From: Melaminivora alkalimesophila
GTDB lineage: Bacteria > Pseudomonadota > Gammaproteobacteria > Burkholderiales > Burkholderiaceae_C
Assembly (NCBI RefSeq): GCF_000282995.1
Contig: NZ_ALEE01000498.1
Coordinates: 1-6,206, forward strand
Reading direction: 5' to 3'
DNA length: 6,206 bases
Every line of letters begins with the position of its first letter. Position 1 is the first letter of the stretch. Below are positions 1-5,761 of the stretch, piece after piece. Under the pieces are notes generated by a model. The model was not told where the DNA came from and did not search any database. It saw nothing but the letters and a program-made list of their open reading frames with translations. Position numbers and translations under genes: made by a program.

Positions 1-8
1 CTGAGGCG

Positions 9-24
9 GGCCGCCCGGGCGGCC
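9..24 (-). terminator. GC-rich perfect palindrome at the 3' end of fpr, possible terminator
   Basis: GGCCGCCCGGGCGGCC is a perfect 16-base palindrome. Its last base is also the last base of the fpr stop codon (TAG read on the minus strand, 24-26). In fpr mRNA it could fold into a 6-bp all-GC stem with a CCGG loop directly after the stop. No run of U follows it on the minus strand (the next bases read CGCCTCAG), so it is not a textbook intrinsic terminator. It may act as a 3'-end stabiliser, or as a weak or Rho-assisted terminator. The palindrome is seen in the sequence; the function is inferred. Confidence 0.35.
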
Positions 25-797
25 TACTTCTCGACGAAGGCGCGCTCGATCACGAAGTCGCCCGGGCGCGTGGTGTTGCCTTCCTCGAAGTCGCGCTTTT
101 CCAGCAGCTCCTTGAGCGTGGCGAGCATCTCCGGGCTGCCGCACAGCATGACGCGGTCTTCCAGCGGGTCGAGCGGCGGCACGCCCAGGTCCTCGCACAG
201 CCGGCCGCTGTCGATGAGTTGGTTGATGCGCCCCTGGTTGCGAAACGGCTCGCGCGTCACGGTGGGGTAGTACTTGAGCTGGGCCGACACCAGTTCGCCC
301 AGGAACTCGTGCTTGGGCAGCTCCTCGGTGAGGTAGTCGTGGTAGGCCAGTTCCTTGACCTCGCGCACGCCGTGGATCAGGATGACTTCCTGGAATTTCT
401 CGTAGGTGTCGGGGTCGCGGATCACGCTCATGAAGGGCGCCAGCCCCGTGCCGGTGGACATCAGGTACAGCCGCTTGGCCGGCAGCAGGTAGTCGATCAG
501 CAGCGTGCCGGTGGGCTTCTTGCCGACCACGATGGTGTCGCCCACCTGGATGTGCTGCAGGCGCGAGGTCAGCGGGCCGTCCGGCACCTTGATGGACAGG
601 AACTCGAGGTGTTCCTCGTAGTTGGCGCTGACGATGCTGTAGGCGCGCAAGAGCGGCTTGCCATCCACCTTCAGGCCGATCATGGTGAAGTGGCCGTTGG
701 AGAACCGCAGCGCGGTGTCGCGCGTGGTGGTGAAGGAAAACAGGCGGTCGGTCCAGTGGTGCACCGACAGGACACGTTCTTCGAGGAATGCGCTCAT
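24..797 (-). CDS. fpr: Ferredoxin--NADP+ reductase (FAD flavoprotein, bacterial subclass I)
   Basis: This 257-residue cytoplasmic flavoprotein moves electrons between NADP(H) and ferredoxin or flavodoxin, supplying reductant for Fe-S cluster chemistry and oxidative-stress responses. The N-terminal FAD-binding beta-barrel (about residues 1-100) carries the RAYS flavin-contact motif at 51-54. The NADP-binding Rossmann-like half carries STGTGLAP at 114-121 and LCGSPEM at 218-224. The chain ends in ERAFVEK, the tail of the short bacterial (Azotobacter/Rhodobacter FPR-type) subclass. The length is normal for that group and all expected motifs are intact. The ATG start fits the familiar N-terminus MSAFLEERVLSV, but the bases just upstream are pyrimidine-rich and show no Shine-Dalgarno match. 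The gene is divergent from the ABC transporter operon and probably monocistronic within the visible sequence. The identification is firm; its particular electron partner is unknown. Confidence 0.96.
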   Translation of the reverse strand: MSAFLEERVLSVHHWTDRLFSFTTTRDTALRFSNGHFTMIGLKVDGKPLLRAYSIVSANYEEHLEFLSIKVPDGPLTSRLQHIQVGDTIVVGKKPTGTLLIDYLLPAKRLYLMSTGTGLAPFMSVIRDPDTYEKFQEVILIHGVREVKELAYHDYLTEELPKHEFLGELVSAQLKYYPTVTREPFRNQGRINQLIDSGRLCEDLGVPPLDPLEDRVMLCGSPEMLATLKELLEKRDFEEGNTTRPGDFVIERAFVEK

Positions 798-908
798 GGA
801 TGGCGGGGGTCAGGACAGGGAAAATGGGCTCCGGCCGGGGACGGCGGGCGCGGTGGGCGCCGCCCGGCAAGGCCTCGGGACGCGCCGCGGGGCGTGAGTG
901 TCGCCGGT

Positions 909-937
909 TTGATATGCGCCACGCGCATAAGACGAAA
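909..937 (-). promoter_or_regulatory. Weak candidate promoter for fpr
   Basis: Read on the minus strand, TATCAA (914 to 909) matches the sigma70 -10 consensus at 4 of 6 positions. The hexamer 17 bp upstream, TTTCGT (937 to 932), matches the -35 consensus at only 2 of 6. The inverted repeat at 913-929 fills the spacer. A poor -35 with a dyad in this position would suit a factor-dependent promoter, but a chance match is equally possible. It implies a leader of about 100 nt before the fpr start. Confidence 0.2.
913..929. promoter_or_regulatory. Inverted repeat TATGCGC-N3-GCGCATA, candidate operator
   Basis: A perfect 7-bp inverted repeat with a 3-base spacer (CAC) lies between the two divergent genes, about 115 bp from the fpr start and 118 bp from the binding-protein start. 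It is centred near 921, about 54 bp upstream of the transcription start implied by the rightward promoter at 939-968. That position suits an activator site for the transporter, while the repeat would overlap the weak leftward promoter. It contains a T-N11-A core compatible with LysR-type regulators, but no regulator gene is visible and I do not recognise a named motif. The repeat is seen; its role is inferred. Confidence 0.45.
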
Positions 938-938
938 T

Positions 939-968
939 TTGCCGAACCGCCCGAGGTCTACGTACAAA
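939..968 (+). promoter_or_regulatory. Candidate sigma70-type promoter of the transporter operon
   Basis: TTGCCG (939-944) matches the -35 consensus at 4 of 6 positions and TACAAA (963-968) matches the -10 consensus at 4 of 6, with an 18-bp spacer. Transcription would start near 975, giving a leader of about 73 nt. The site lies in the most AT-rich part of the intergenic region, just downstream of the inverted repeat. Matches of this quality also occur by chance, so this is a suggestion only. Confidence 0.3.
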
Positions 969-1034
969 CCCTGGGATTGTGGTGCAAACTCGCGCCCCTG
1001 GCACATTTGCGGACGATCCTCCTGACCTGGGACA

Positions 1035-1040
1035 AAGGAA
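1035..1040 (+). promoter_or_regulatory. Ribosome-binding site that fixes the start of the binding-protein gene
   Basis: AAGGAA lies 7 bases upstream of the ATG at 1048. This decides between two in-frame ATG codons. The upstream one at 979 would add 23 polar residues in front of the signal peptide and would spoil its N-terminal placement. The ATG at 1048 places the signal peptide at the very N-terminus of the protein. Confidence 0.7.
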
Positions 1041-1047
1041 GCACACC

Positions 1048-2262
1048 ATGTCGTTTCGACTTTCTGCAAGAGATGGGGCGCTGGCCCTGCTGGCCGCCGC
1101 CACCGCGCTGATGGCCCACGCGCAGGGCGGCGGCGCCTACCGGATCGGCGAGGTCAACAGCTACAAGGCCCAGCCGGCCTTCCTGGAGCCCTACCGCAAG
1201 GGCATGGAGCTGGCGGTGGAGCAGGTCAACGCCGCCGGCGGCATCGACGGCAAGAAGCTGCAGCTGCTGGTGCGCGACGACAACGGCGTGCCGGGCGACG
1301 CGGTGCGCGCGGCCGAGGAGCTGATTGCGCGCGAGAAGGTCGACGTGCTGATGGGCAGCTTCCTGTCGCACGTGGGCCTGGCGCTCACGGACTTCGCGCA
1401 GCAGAAGAAGCGCTTCTTCCTGGCGGCCGAGCCGCTCACCGACAAGATCGTCTGGGAACAGGGCAACCGCTACACCTTTCGCCTGCGGCCGTCCACCTAC
1501 ATGCAGGTGGCGATGCTGGTGCCCGAGGCGGCGAAGCTGGGCAAGAAACGCTGGGCGATCGTCTATCCCAACTACGAGTACGGCCAGTCGGCGGTGGCGA
1601 CCTTCAAGAAGCTGCTGGCCGAGGCGCAGCCGGGCGTGGAGTTCGTCGCCGAGCAGGCCACGCCGCTGGGCAAGGTGGATGCGGGCAGCGTGGTGCAGGC
1701 GCTGCAGGACGCCCGGCCCGATGCCATCTTCAACGTGCTGTTCGCCGCCGACCTGGCCAAGTTCGTGCGCGAGGGCAACACGCGCGGGCTGTTCGAGCAG
1801 CGCGCCGTGGTGAGCCTGCTGTCGGGCGAGCCGGAGTACCTGGACACCTTGAAGGGCGAGACGCCCAGCGGCTGGATCGTCACCGGCTACCCCTGGTACG
1901 CCATCCGGACACCCGAGCACCAGGCCTTCCTCGATGCCTACCAGAAGCGTTTCAAGGACTACCCGCGCGCCGGCTCGGTGGTGGGCTACAACGCCATCCT
2001 GTCGGTGGCGGCCGGCCTGAAGAAGGCCGGTTCGGCCGACACGGAAAAGCTGATCGCCGCCTTCCGCGGGCTGGAGGTGGCGACGCCCTTCGGGCCCATC
2101 ACCTACCGCCCGCAGGACCACCAGTCCACCATGGGCGCCTACGTGGGCCGCACGGCGCTGCAGGGCGGCAAGGGCGTGATGGTGGATTTCCAGTACATGG
2201 ACGGCGGCCGCTTTCAGCCCTCGGACGCCGAGGTGGCGAAGCTGCGCCCGGCGGCGCGGTGA
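1048..2262 (+). CDS. Periplasmic substrate-binding protein of a branched-chain amino acid/amide-type ABC importer
   Basis: This 404-residue protein is the ligand-capturing component of a HAAT (LivJ/LivK-like, Peripla_BP_6-type) importer. Residues 1-25 form a Sec signal peptide: an Arg-containing start, a hydrophobic stretch ALALLAAATALM, and an AHA cleavage site before Gln26. There is no lipobox, so the mature protein should be soluble in the periplasm. The fold is recognisable from IGEVNSY near residue 33, the GMELAVEQVNAAGGIDGKKLQL block at 52-73, DVLMGSFLSHVG at 99-110, the YPNYEYGQS hinge-region block at 173-181, and the C-terminal FGPITYRPQDHQS at 348-360. The full chain contains no cysteine, so it lacks the disulfide seen in enteric LivJ. 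It is the first gene of the operon and is followed by its permease and ATPase. The ligand cannot be read from the sequence: branched-chain or other amino acids, amides, and aromatic or carboxylic acids are all transported by relatives. Confidence 0.92.
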   Translation: MSFRLSARDGALALLAAATALMAHAQGGGAYRIGEVNSYKAQPAFLEPYRKGMELAVEQVNAAGGIDGKKLQLLVRDDNGVPGDAVRAAEELIAREKVDVLMGSFLSHVGLALTDFAQQKKRFFLAAEPLTDKIVWEQGNRYTFRLRPSTYMQVAMLVPEAAKLGKKRWAIVYPNYEYGQSAVATFKKLLAEAQPGVEFVAEQATPLGKVDAGSVVQALQDARPDAIFNVLFAADLAKFVREGNTRGLFEQRAVVSLLSGEPEYLDTLKGETPSGWIVTGYPWYAIRTPEHQAFLDAYQKRFKDYPRAGSVVGYNAILSVAAGLKKAGSADTEKLIAAFRGLEVATPFGPITYRPQDHQSTMGAYVGRTALQGGKGVMVDFQYMDGGRFQPSDAEVAKLRPAAR

Positions 2263-2317
2263 GGAGGGGCCGCCCGGCCGGCAGCGGCGGCGCGCCGGCA
2301 GGAGGGCGCGGCTGAGC
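2263..2317 (+). other. 55-nt intercistronic gap with competing GC hairpins
   Basis: Two mutually exclusive 6-bp stems can be drawn: GCCGCC (2269-2274) with GGCGGC (2286-2291), and GCCGGC (2277-2282) with GCCGGC (2294-2299). Each has an 11-nt loop and neither is followed by a U run. GGAGG at 2301-2305 is the likely ribosome-binding site for the permease, with a rather long 12-nt spacing to its ATG. Such structure often keeps binding-protein mRNA more abundant than permease mRNA, but short GC stems are expected by chance at this base composition. Confidence 0.3.
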
Positions 2318-4225
2318 ATGGACCTGTCCGGGCTGCTGGTGCAGCTGCTCAACGGGCTGGCGAGCGCCTCCACGCTGTTCCTGGTGGCGGCGGGCCTGTC
2401 GCTGATCTTCGGCGTCACGCGCATCGTCAATTTCGCGCACGGCTCGCTCTACATGCTCGGGCTGTACCTGGCCTATTCCTGCGTGGAGCGGCTGGGCGGG
2501 GCGCTGGACTTCTGGCCGGCGCTGTTGCTCGCGCCGCTGGTGGTGGGGGCGCTCGGGGCGCTGGTGGAGGTGGTGCTGCTGCGGCGCATCTACCGGGCGC
2601 CGGAGCTTTTGCAGCTGCTCGCCACCTTCGCGCTGGTGCTGGTGATCAAGGACGCGGCGCTGGCGCTGTGGGGGCCGGAAGAGCTGTTCGGCCCGCGCGC
2701 GCCCGGCGTGCTGGCGGGGGCCGTGACGCTGCTCGGGCGGCGCTTTCCGGTCTATGACCTGCTGCTGATCGCCATCGGGCCGCTGGTGCTGCTGCTGCTC
2801 ACGGCGCTGCTGGCGCGCACGCGCTGGGGTCGGCTGGTGCGCGCCGCCACGCAGGACCGGGAGATGGTCGGCGCGCTGGGGGTGAACCAGGCGTGGCTGT
2901 TCACGGGCGTGTTCGCGCTCGGGGCGCTGCTGGCCGGGCTGGCGGGGGCGCTGCAACTGCCGCGCGAGCCTGCCAGCCTGGAGCTGGACCTGGCGGTCGT
3001 GACCGGCGCCTTCGTGGTGGTGGTGGTGGGTGGCATGGGCTCGCTGCCGGGCGCCTTCCTTGCGGCGCTGCTGATCTCCGAGCTCAAGGCGCTGTGCATC
3101 TGGCTGGGGGTGGTGCAGCTCGGGCCGCTCACCATCGCCTTCCCGAAACTCACCCTGGCGGCGGAATTCCTGGTCATGGCGGCGGTGCTGCTGTGGCGGC
3201 CCTGGGGGCTGCTCGGGCGGCCGCAGGCGGTGGTGCGCGCGCTCGGGCCGGCCGAGGCGCCGCTGCACGCGGCAGCGCCCACGCTGCAGGTCGGGGCGGT
3301 CGCGCTGCTGGCGCTGCTGGCGGCCGTGCCGTGGCTCGCGGGGGCGGACAGCTACGCCACCGTGCTGCTGACGGACGTGTTCATCGCCGCGCTGTTCGCC
3401 GCCAGCCTGCACGCGCTGGTCGGCCCGGGCGGGGTGCATTCCTTCGGCCACGCGGCGTATTTCGGCCTGGGCGCCTACGGCGCGGCGCTGCTGGTGCACT
3501 GGTGGCAACTGCCCTTCGCGCTGGCGCTGGCGGCGGCGCCGCTGGTGGCGGCTGCGGGGGCGCTGGTCTATGGCTGGCTGTGCGTGCGGCTGTCGGGCAT
3601 CTACCTGGCGATGCTGACGCTGGCCTTCGCGCAGCTGACCTGGGCGGTGGCCTTCCAGTGGGATGCCTTCACCGGCGGCAGCAACGGCCTGACCGGCATC
3701 TGGCCGCCCGAGGCGCTGGCGCGCGGGGCGGGTTTCTACTGGCTGGCGCTGGGGCTGTGCGCGGCGGGCATCGCGCTGCTGCGGCGTGCGCTGCTGGCGC
3801 CCTGGGGGCTGGCGCTGCGGGCGGCGCGCGATGCGCCGGCGCGCGCCGAGGCGGTGGGCATCGACGTGCGGCGCATCCAGTGGGCGGCCTTCGTGCTGGC
3901 CGGGGCGCTGGCCGGGCTGGCGGGTGCGCTGTTCGCCTATTCCAAGGGCAGTGTGGCACCGGACGTGCTGGCGGTAGCGCGCTCGGTCGATGGCCTGGCG
4001 ATGGTGCTGCTGGGCGGCGTGCAGACGCTGGCCGGGCCGCTGGTGGGCGCGGCGGCCTTCACCTGGCTGCATGACAGCGTGGCGCGCGCGAGCGAGTACT
4101 GGCGCGCGCTGCTGGGCGGCACGGTGCTGCTGCTGGTGCTGCTGTTCCCGCAGGGCATCGCCGGCGTGGCCCAGCGGGCGCGCGCGCTGCTGGAGCGCCG
4201 CCGCAGCGTGAGGGCGCAGCCATGA
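2318..4225 (+). CDS. Fused LivH-LivM-type ABC importer permease (two transmembrane domains in one chain)
   Basis: This 635-residue inner-membrane protein forms the whole translocation channel of the importer. Residues about 1-300 are a LivH-type permease: LSLIFGVTRIVNFAHG at 27-42, the ATPase-contact loop RAATQDREMVGALGVN at 175-190, and VVVVVGGMGSLPGA at 233-246. Residues about 320-635 are a LivM-type permease: GGVHSFGHAAYFGLGAYGAA at 371-390, the contact loop RAARDAPARAEAVGID at 501-516, and MVLLGGVQTLAGPLVGA at 562-578. A short Pro/Ala-rich linker (about 301-322) joins them. By eye there are roughly eight membrane segments per half. Separate LivH and LivM proteins are each about 300-400 residues, so this is a true end-to-end fusion with both halves complete. 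The ATG follows GGAGG, and the stop codon overlaps the next gene's start (ATGA), indicating translational coupling to its ATPase. The substrate is unknown. Confidence 0.93.
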   Translation: MDLSGLLVQLLNGLASASTLFLVAAGLSLIFGVTRIVNFAHGSLYMLGLYLAYSCVERLGGALDFWPALLLAPLVVGALGALVEVVLLRRIYRAPELLQLLATFALVLVIKDAALALWGPEELFGPRAPGVLAGAVTLLGRRFPVYDLLLIAIGPLVLLLLTALLARTRWGRLVRAATQDREMVGALGVNQAWLFTGVFALGALLAGLAGALQLPREPASLELDLAVVTGAFVVVVVGGMGSLPGAFLAALLISELKALCIWLGVVQLGPLTIAFPKLTLAAEFLVMAAVLLWRPWGLLGRPQAVVRALGPAEAPLHAAAPTLQVGAVALLALLAAVPWLAGADSYATVLLTDVFIAALFAASLHALVGPGGVHSFGHAAYFGLGAYGAALLVHWWQLPFALALAAAPLVAAAGALVYGWLCVRLSGIYLAMLTLAFAQLTWAVAFQWDAFTGGSNGLTGIWPPEALARGAGFYWLALGLCAAGIALLRRALLAPWGLALRAARDAPARAEAVGIDVRRIQWAAFVLAGALAGLAGALFAYSKGSVAPDVLAVARSVDGLAMVLLGGVQTLAGPLVGAAAFTWLHDSVARASEYWRALLGGTVLLLVLLFPQGIAGVAQRARALLERRRSVRAQP

Positions 4226-5751
4226 GCCTGCTGCGGGTGGAGGGGCTGCGCAAGTCCTTCGGTGGCGTGCAGGCGGTGCAGGACGTGTCGCTGCAGCTGG
4301 AGGCGGGCGAGCTGCTGGCGCTGATCGGGCCGAACGGCGCGGGCAAGAGCACGACCTTCAACATGGTCGGCGGGCAGCTGCGGCCGGATGCCGGGCGGGT
4401 GTTGCTGGACGGGCGCGACATCACGGGCCTGGCGCCGCGCGCGCTGGCGCGCCTGGGGGTGGGGCGCACCTTCCAGATCGCCCAGACTTTTGCCAGCCTG
4501 ACGGTGCGGCAGAACGTGCAGATGGCGCTGCTGGCGCAGGCACGCGCCACTTGGCGCGGCTGGCGCCGCGCCGACGCCTTCCGGCCCGAGGCGGCGCAGG
4601 CGCTGCTGGCGCAGGTGGGACTGCAGGGGCAGGCCGAGCGCCCGGCGAGCGAGCTGGCCTACGGCGATGTGAAGCGCCTGGAGCTGGCGCTGGCGCTGGC
4701 GGGCGAGCCGGTGCTGCTGCTCATGGACGAGCCCACGGCGGGCATGGCGCCGGCCGAGCGGGTGGCGCTGATGGAGCTGGTGCAGGGGCTGGCGCGCGCG
4801 CGGCGCATGGGCGTGTTGTTCACCGAGCACAGCATGGACGTGGTCTTCGGCCAGGCCGACCGGGTGGCGGTGCTGGTGCGCGGGCAGCTGCTGGCCGAGG
4901 GCGCGCCGGAGGCGATCCGCCAGGACGCGCGGGTACAGCAGGCCTACCTGGGCGGCGGGCTGCAGGGCGGCGCGGCGCCGGTGGCGGCGGCCGGAAAGGA
5001 AGAGCCGGAAGTCCCGGCGTCGGCGGGGGCGCCGCTGCTGAAGGTGCGCGACCTGCAGGCCTGGTACGGCGCGGCGCACATCCTGCAGGGCGTGTCGCTG
5101 GAGGTCGCGCCGGGCGAGGTGGTGGCGCTGATGGGGCGCAACGGCGCCGGCAAGTCGACCACGCTCAAGGCCATCGCGGGCTTGCTGGCGCGCACCGCCG
5201 GCGAGGTGGAGTTCATGGGCGCACCGATCCGCGGCCGCCCGCCGCACCGCATCGCGCGCGCCGGCCTGGGCTACGTGCCCGAGGAGCGGCGCATCTTCAC
5301 CGACCTGACGGTGCTGGAGAACCTGGAAGTGGGCCGCCAGCCGCCGCGCGCCTGGCCGGACGGGCGGGCGCTGCCGGTCTGGACGCCCGAGCGCCTGCTG
5401 GCGCTGTTTCCCAACCTGGGCGAGATGCCGCACCGCCCGGGCGGGCGCATGAGCGGCGGCGAGCAGCAGATGCTCAGCGTGGCGCGCACGCTGATGGGCC
5501 AGCCCTGCCTGGTGCTGCTGGACGAGCCCTCCGAGGGCGTGGCGCCGGTGGTCGTCGAGCAGATGGCGCAGGCGGTCGCCGAGCTCAAGCAGCAGGGGCT
5601 GGGCATCCTGCTGAGCGAGCAGAACCTGGGCTTTGCCCAGGCGGTGGCCGACCGCGCCTACGTGCTGGAGAAGGGCCGCATCGTCCACGCGGCGCCCATG
5701 GTGGCGCTGGCGGGCGACGCGCAAGCGCGCCGGGCCTGGCTGGGCGTGTAG
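4222..5751 (+). CDS. Fused LivG-LivF-type ABC importer ATPase (two nucleotide-binding domains in one chain)
   Basis: This 509-residue cytoplasmic protein binds the membrane permease and powers uptake by ATP hydrolysis. Domain 1 (about 1-245, LivG-like) has Walker A GPNGAGKST at 36-44, Q-loop Gln85, signature LAYGD at 145-149, Walker B ending Asp169-Glu170, and switch His203. A linker rich in Ala, Pro, Gly and Glu (about 246-271) leads to domain 2 (about 272-509, LivF-like). Domain 2 has Walker A GRNGAGKST at 305-313, Glu354 at the Q-loop place, signature MSGGEQQM at 410-417, Walker B ending Asp434-Glu435, and Gln467 (SEQN) where the switch His normally sits. The Glu and Gln replacements are usual in LivF and do not mean decay. 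The ATG overlaps the permease stop by four bases, and AGGG at 4211-4214 provides a ribosome-binding site. It is the last gene of the operon, ending 6 bp from the convergent comM stop. Confidence 0.94.
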   Translation: MSLLRVEGLRKSFGGVQAVQDVSLQLEAGELLALIGPNGAGKSTTFNMVGGQLRPDAGRVLLDGRDITGLAPRALARLGVGRTFQIAQTFASLTVRQNVQMALLAQARATWRGWRRADAFRPEAAQALLAQVGLQGQAERPASELAYGDVKRLELALALAGEPVLLLMDEPTAGMAPAERVALMELVQGLARARRMGVLFTEHSMDVVFGQADRVAVLVRGQLLAEGAPEAIRQDARVQQAYLGGGLQGGAAPVAAAGKEEPEVPASAGAPLLKVRDLQAWYGAAHILQGVSLEVAPGEVVALMGRNGAGKSTTLKAIAGLLARTAGEVEFMGAPIRGRPPHRIARAGLGYVPEERRIFTDLTVLENLEVGRQPPRAWPDGRALPVWTPERLLALFPNLGEMPHRPGGRMSGGEQQMLSVARTLMGQPCLVLLDEPSEGVAPVVVEQMAQAVAELKQQGLGILLSEQNLGFAQAVADRAYVLEKGRIVHAAPMVALAGDAQARRAWLGV

Positions 5752-5761
5752 GCGCGCCTAC
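5748..5761. terminator. Palindrome shared by two convergent stop codons, possible bidirectional 3' end
   Basis: GTAGGCGCGCCTAC is a perfect 14-base palindrome. It contains the ATPase stop (TAG, 5749-5751) and, on the other strand, the comM stop (TAG, 5760 to 5758), with GCGCGC between them. GGGCGT (5742-5747) is also complementary to ACGCCC (5768-5773), which would extend the stem past a one-sided GGCGCC bulge. No U run follows in either direction within the stretch read, so intrinsic termination is doubtful. The symmetry is seen; a shared 3'-end role is inferred. Confidence 0.3.

Larger units (their letters stand above)
798..1047. promoter_or_regulatory. Divergent intergenic control region between fpr and the transporter operon
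   Basis: These 250 bases hold no convincing gene. The fpr-proximal part (about 830-900) is extremely GC-rich and would form a structured fpr leader; one example is a CGGGCG/CGCCCG stem, 845-850 with 861-866. The transporter-proximal part (about 905-1015) is relatively AT-rich and contains the inverted repeat and promoter-like hexamers listed separately. Open frames crossing the region lack a ribosome-binding site or recognisable protein character. The open frame of the binding protein extends upstream to an ATG at 979, but that extension is not judged to be translated (see the entry for 1035-1040). Confidence 0.7.

Noticed and set aside
906..970. Inverted repeat GGTTTG (906-911) and CAAACC (965-970)
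   Set aside because: Six matching bases separated by 53 are expected by chance in a region of this size.
971..1012. Possible sigma54 (-24/-12) promoter around CTGGGATTGTGGTGC or CTGGCACATTTGC
   Set aside because: The GG-to-GC spacing is 9 bases in the first and 7 in the second, whereas sigma54 promoters need 10.
219..1025. Plus-strand open frame opposite fpr
   Set aside because: It lies antisense to an unmistakable flavoprotein gene and shows no recognisable protein character.
979..1047. Upstream ATG extending the binding protein by 23 residues
   Set aside because: The extension is polar, has no ribosome-binding site, and would displace the signal peptide from the N-terminus. The ATG at 1048 has AAGGAA at good spacing.
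3014..3028. Five tandem GTG codons in the permease as a possible slippage or phase-variation tract
   Set aside because: Trinucleotide changes would keep frame, the tract is short, and the Val run is part of the conserved VVVVGGMGS segment of LivH-type permeases.
2893..4074. Plus-strand open frame overlapping the permease gene
   Set aside because: It encodes a Gly/Ala/Arg-rich sequence in a shifted frame, whereas the overlapping permease frame has clear membrane segments and family motifs.
958..5724. Very long open antisense frames opposite the transporter genes (for example 958-2430, 2099-4072 and 3937-5724 on the minus strand)
   Set aside because: Their translations are low-complexity runs of Arg, Gln, His, Ala and Pro with no domain. 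They arise because G/C-rich third positions in the real genes remove stop codons from the opposite strand.
4222..5751. Degenerate Q-loop (Glu354) and switch (Gln467) residues as signs of a decaying ATPase
   Set aside because: The same substitutions (VPEGRR and VEQN contexts) are typical of functional LivF proteins.
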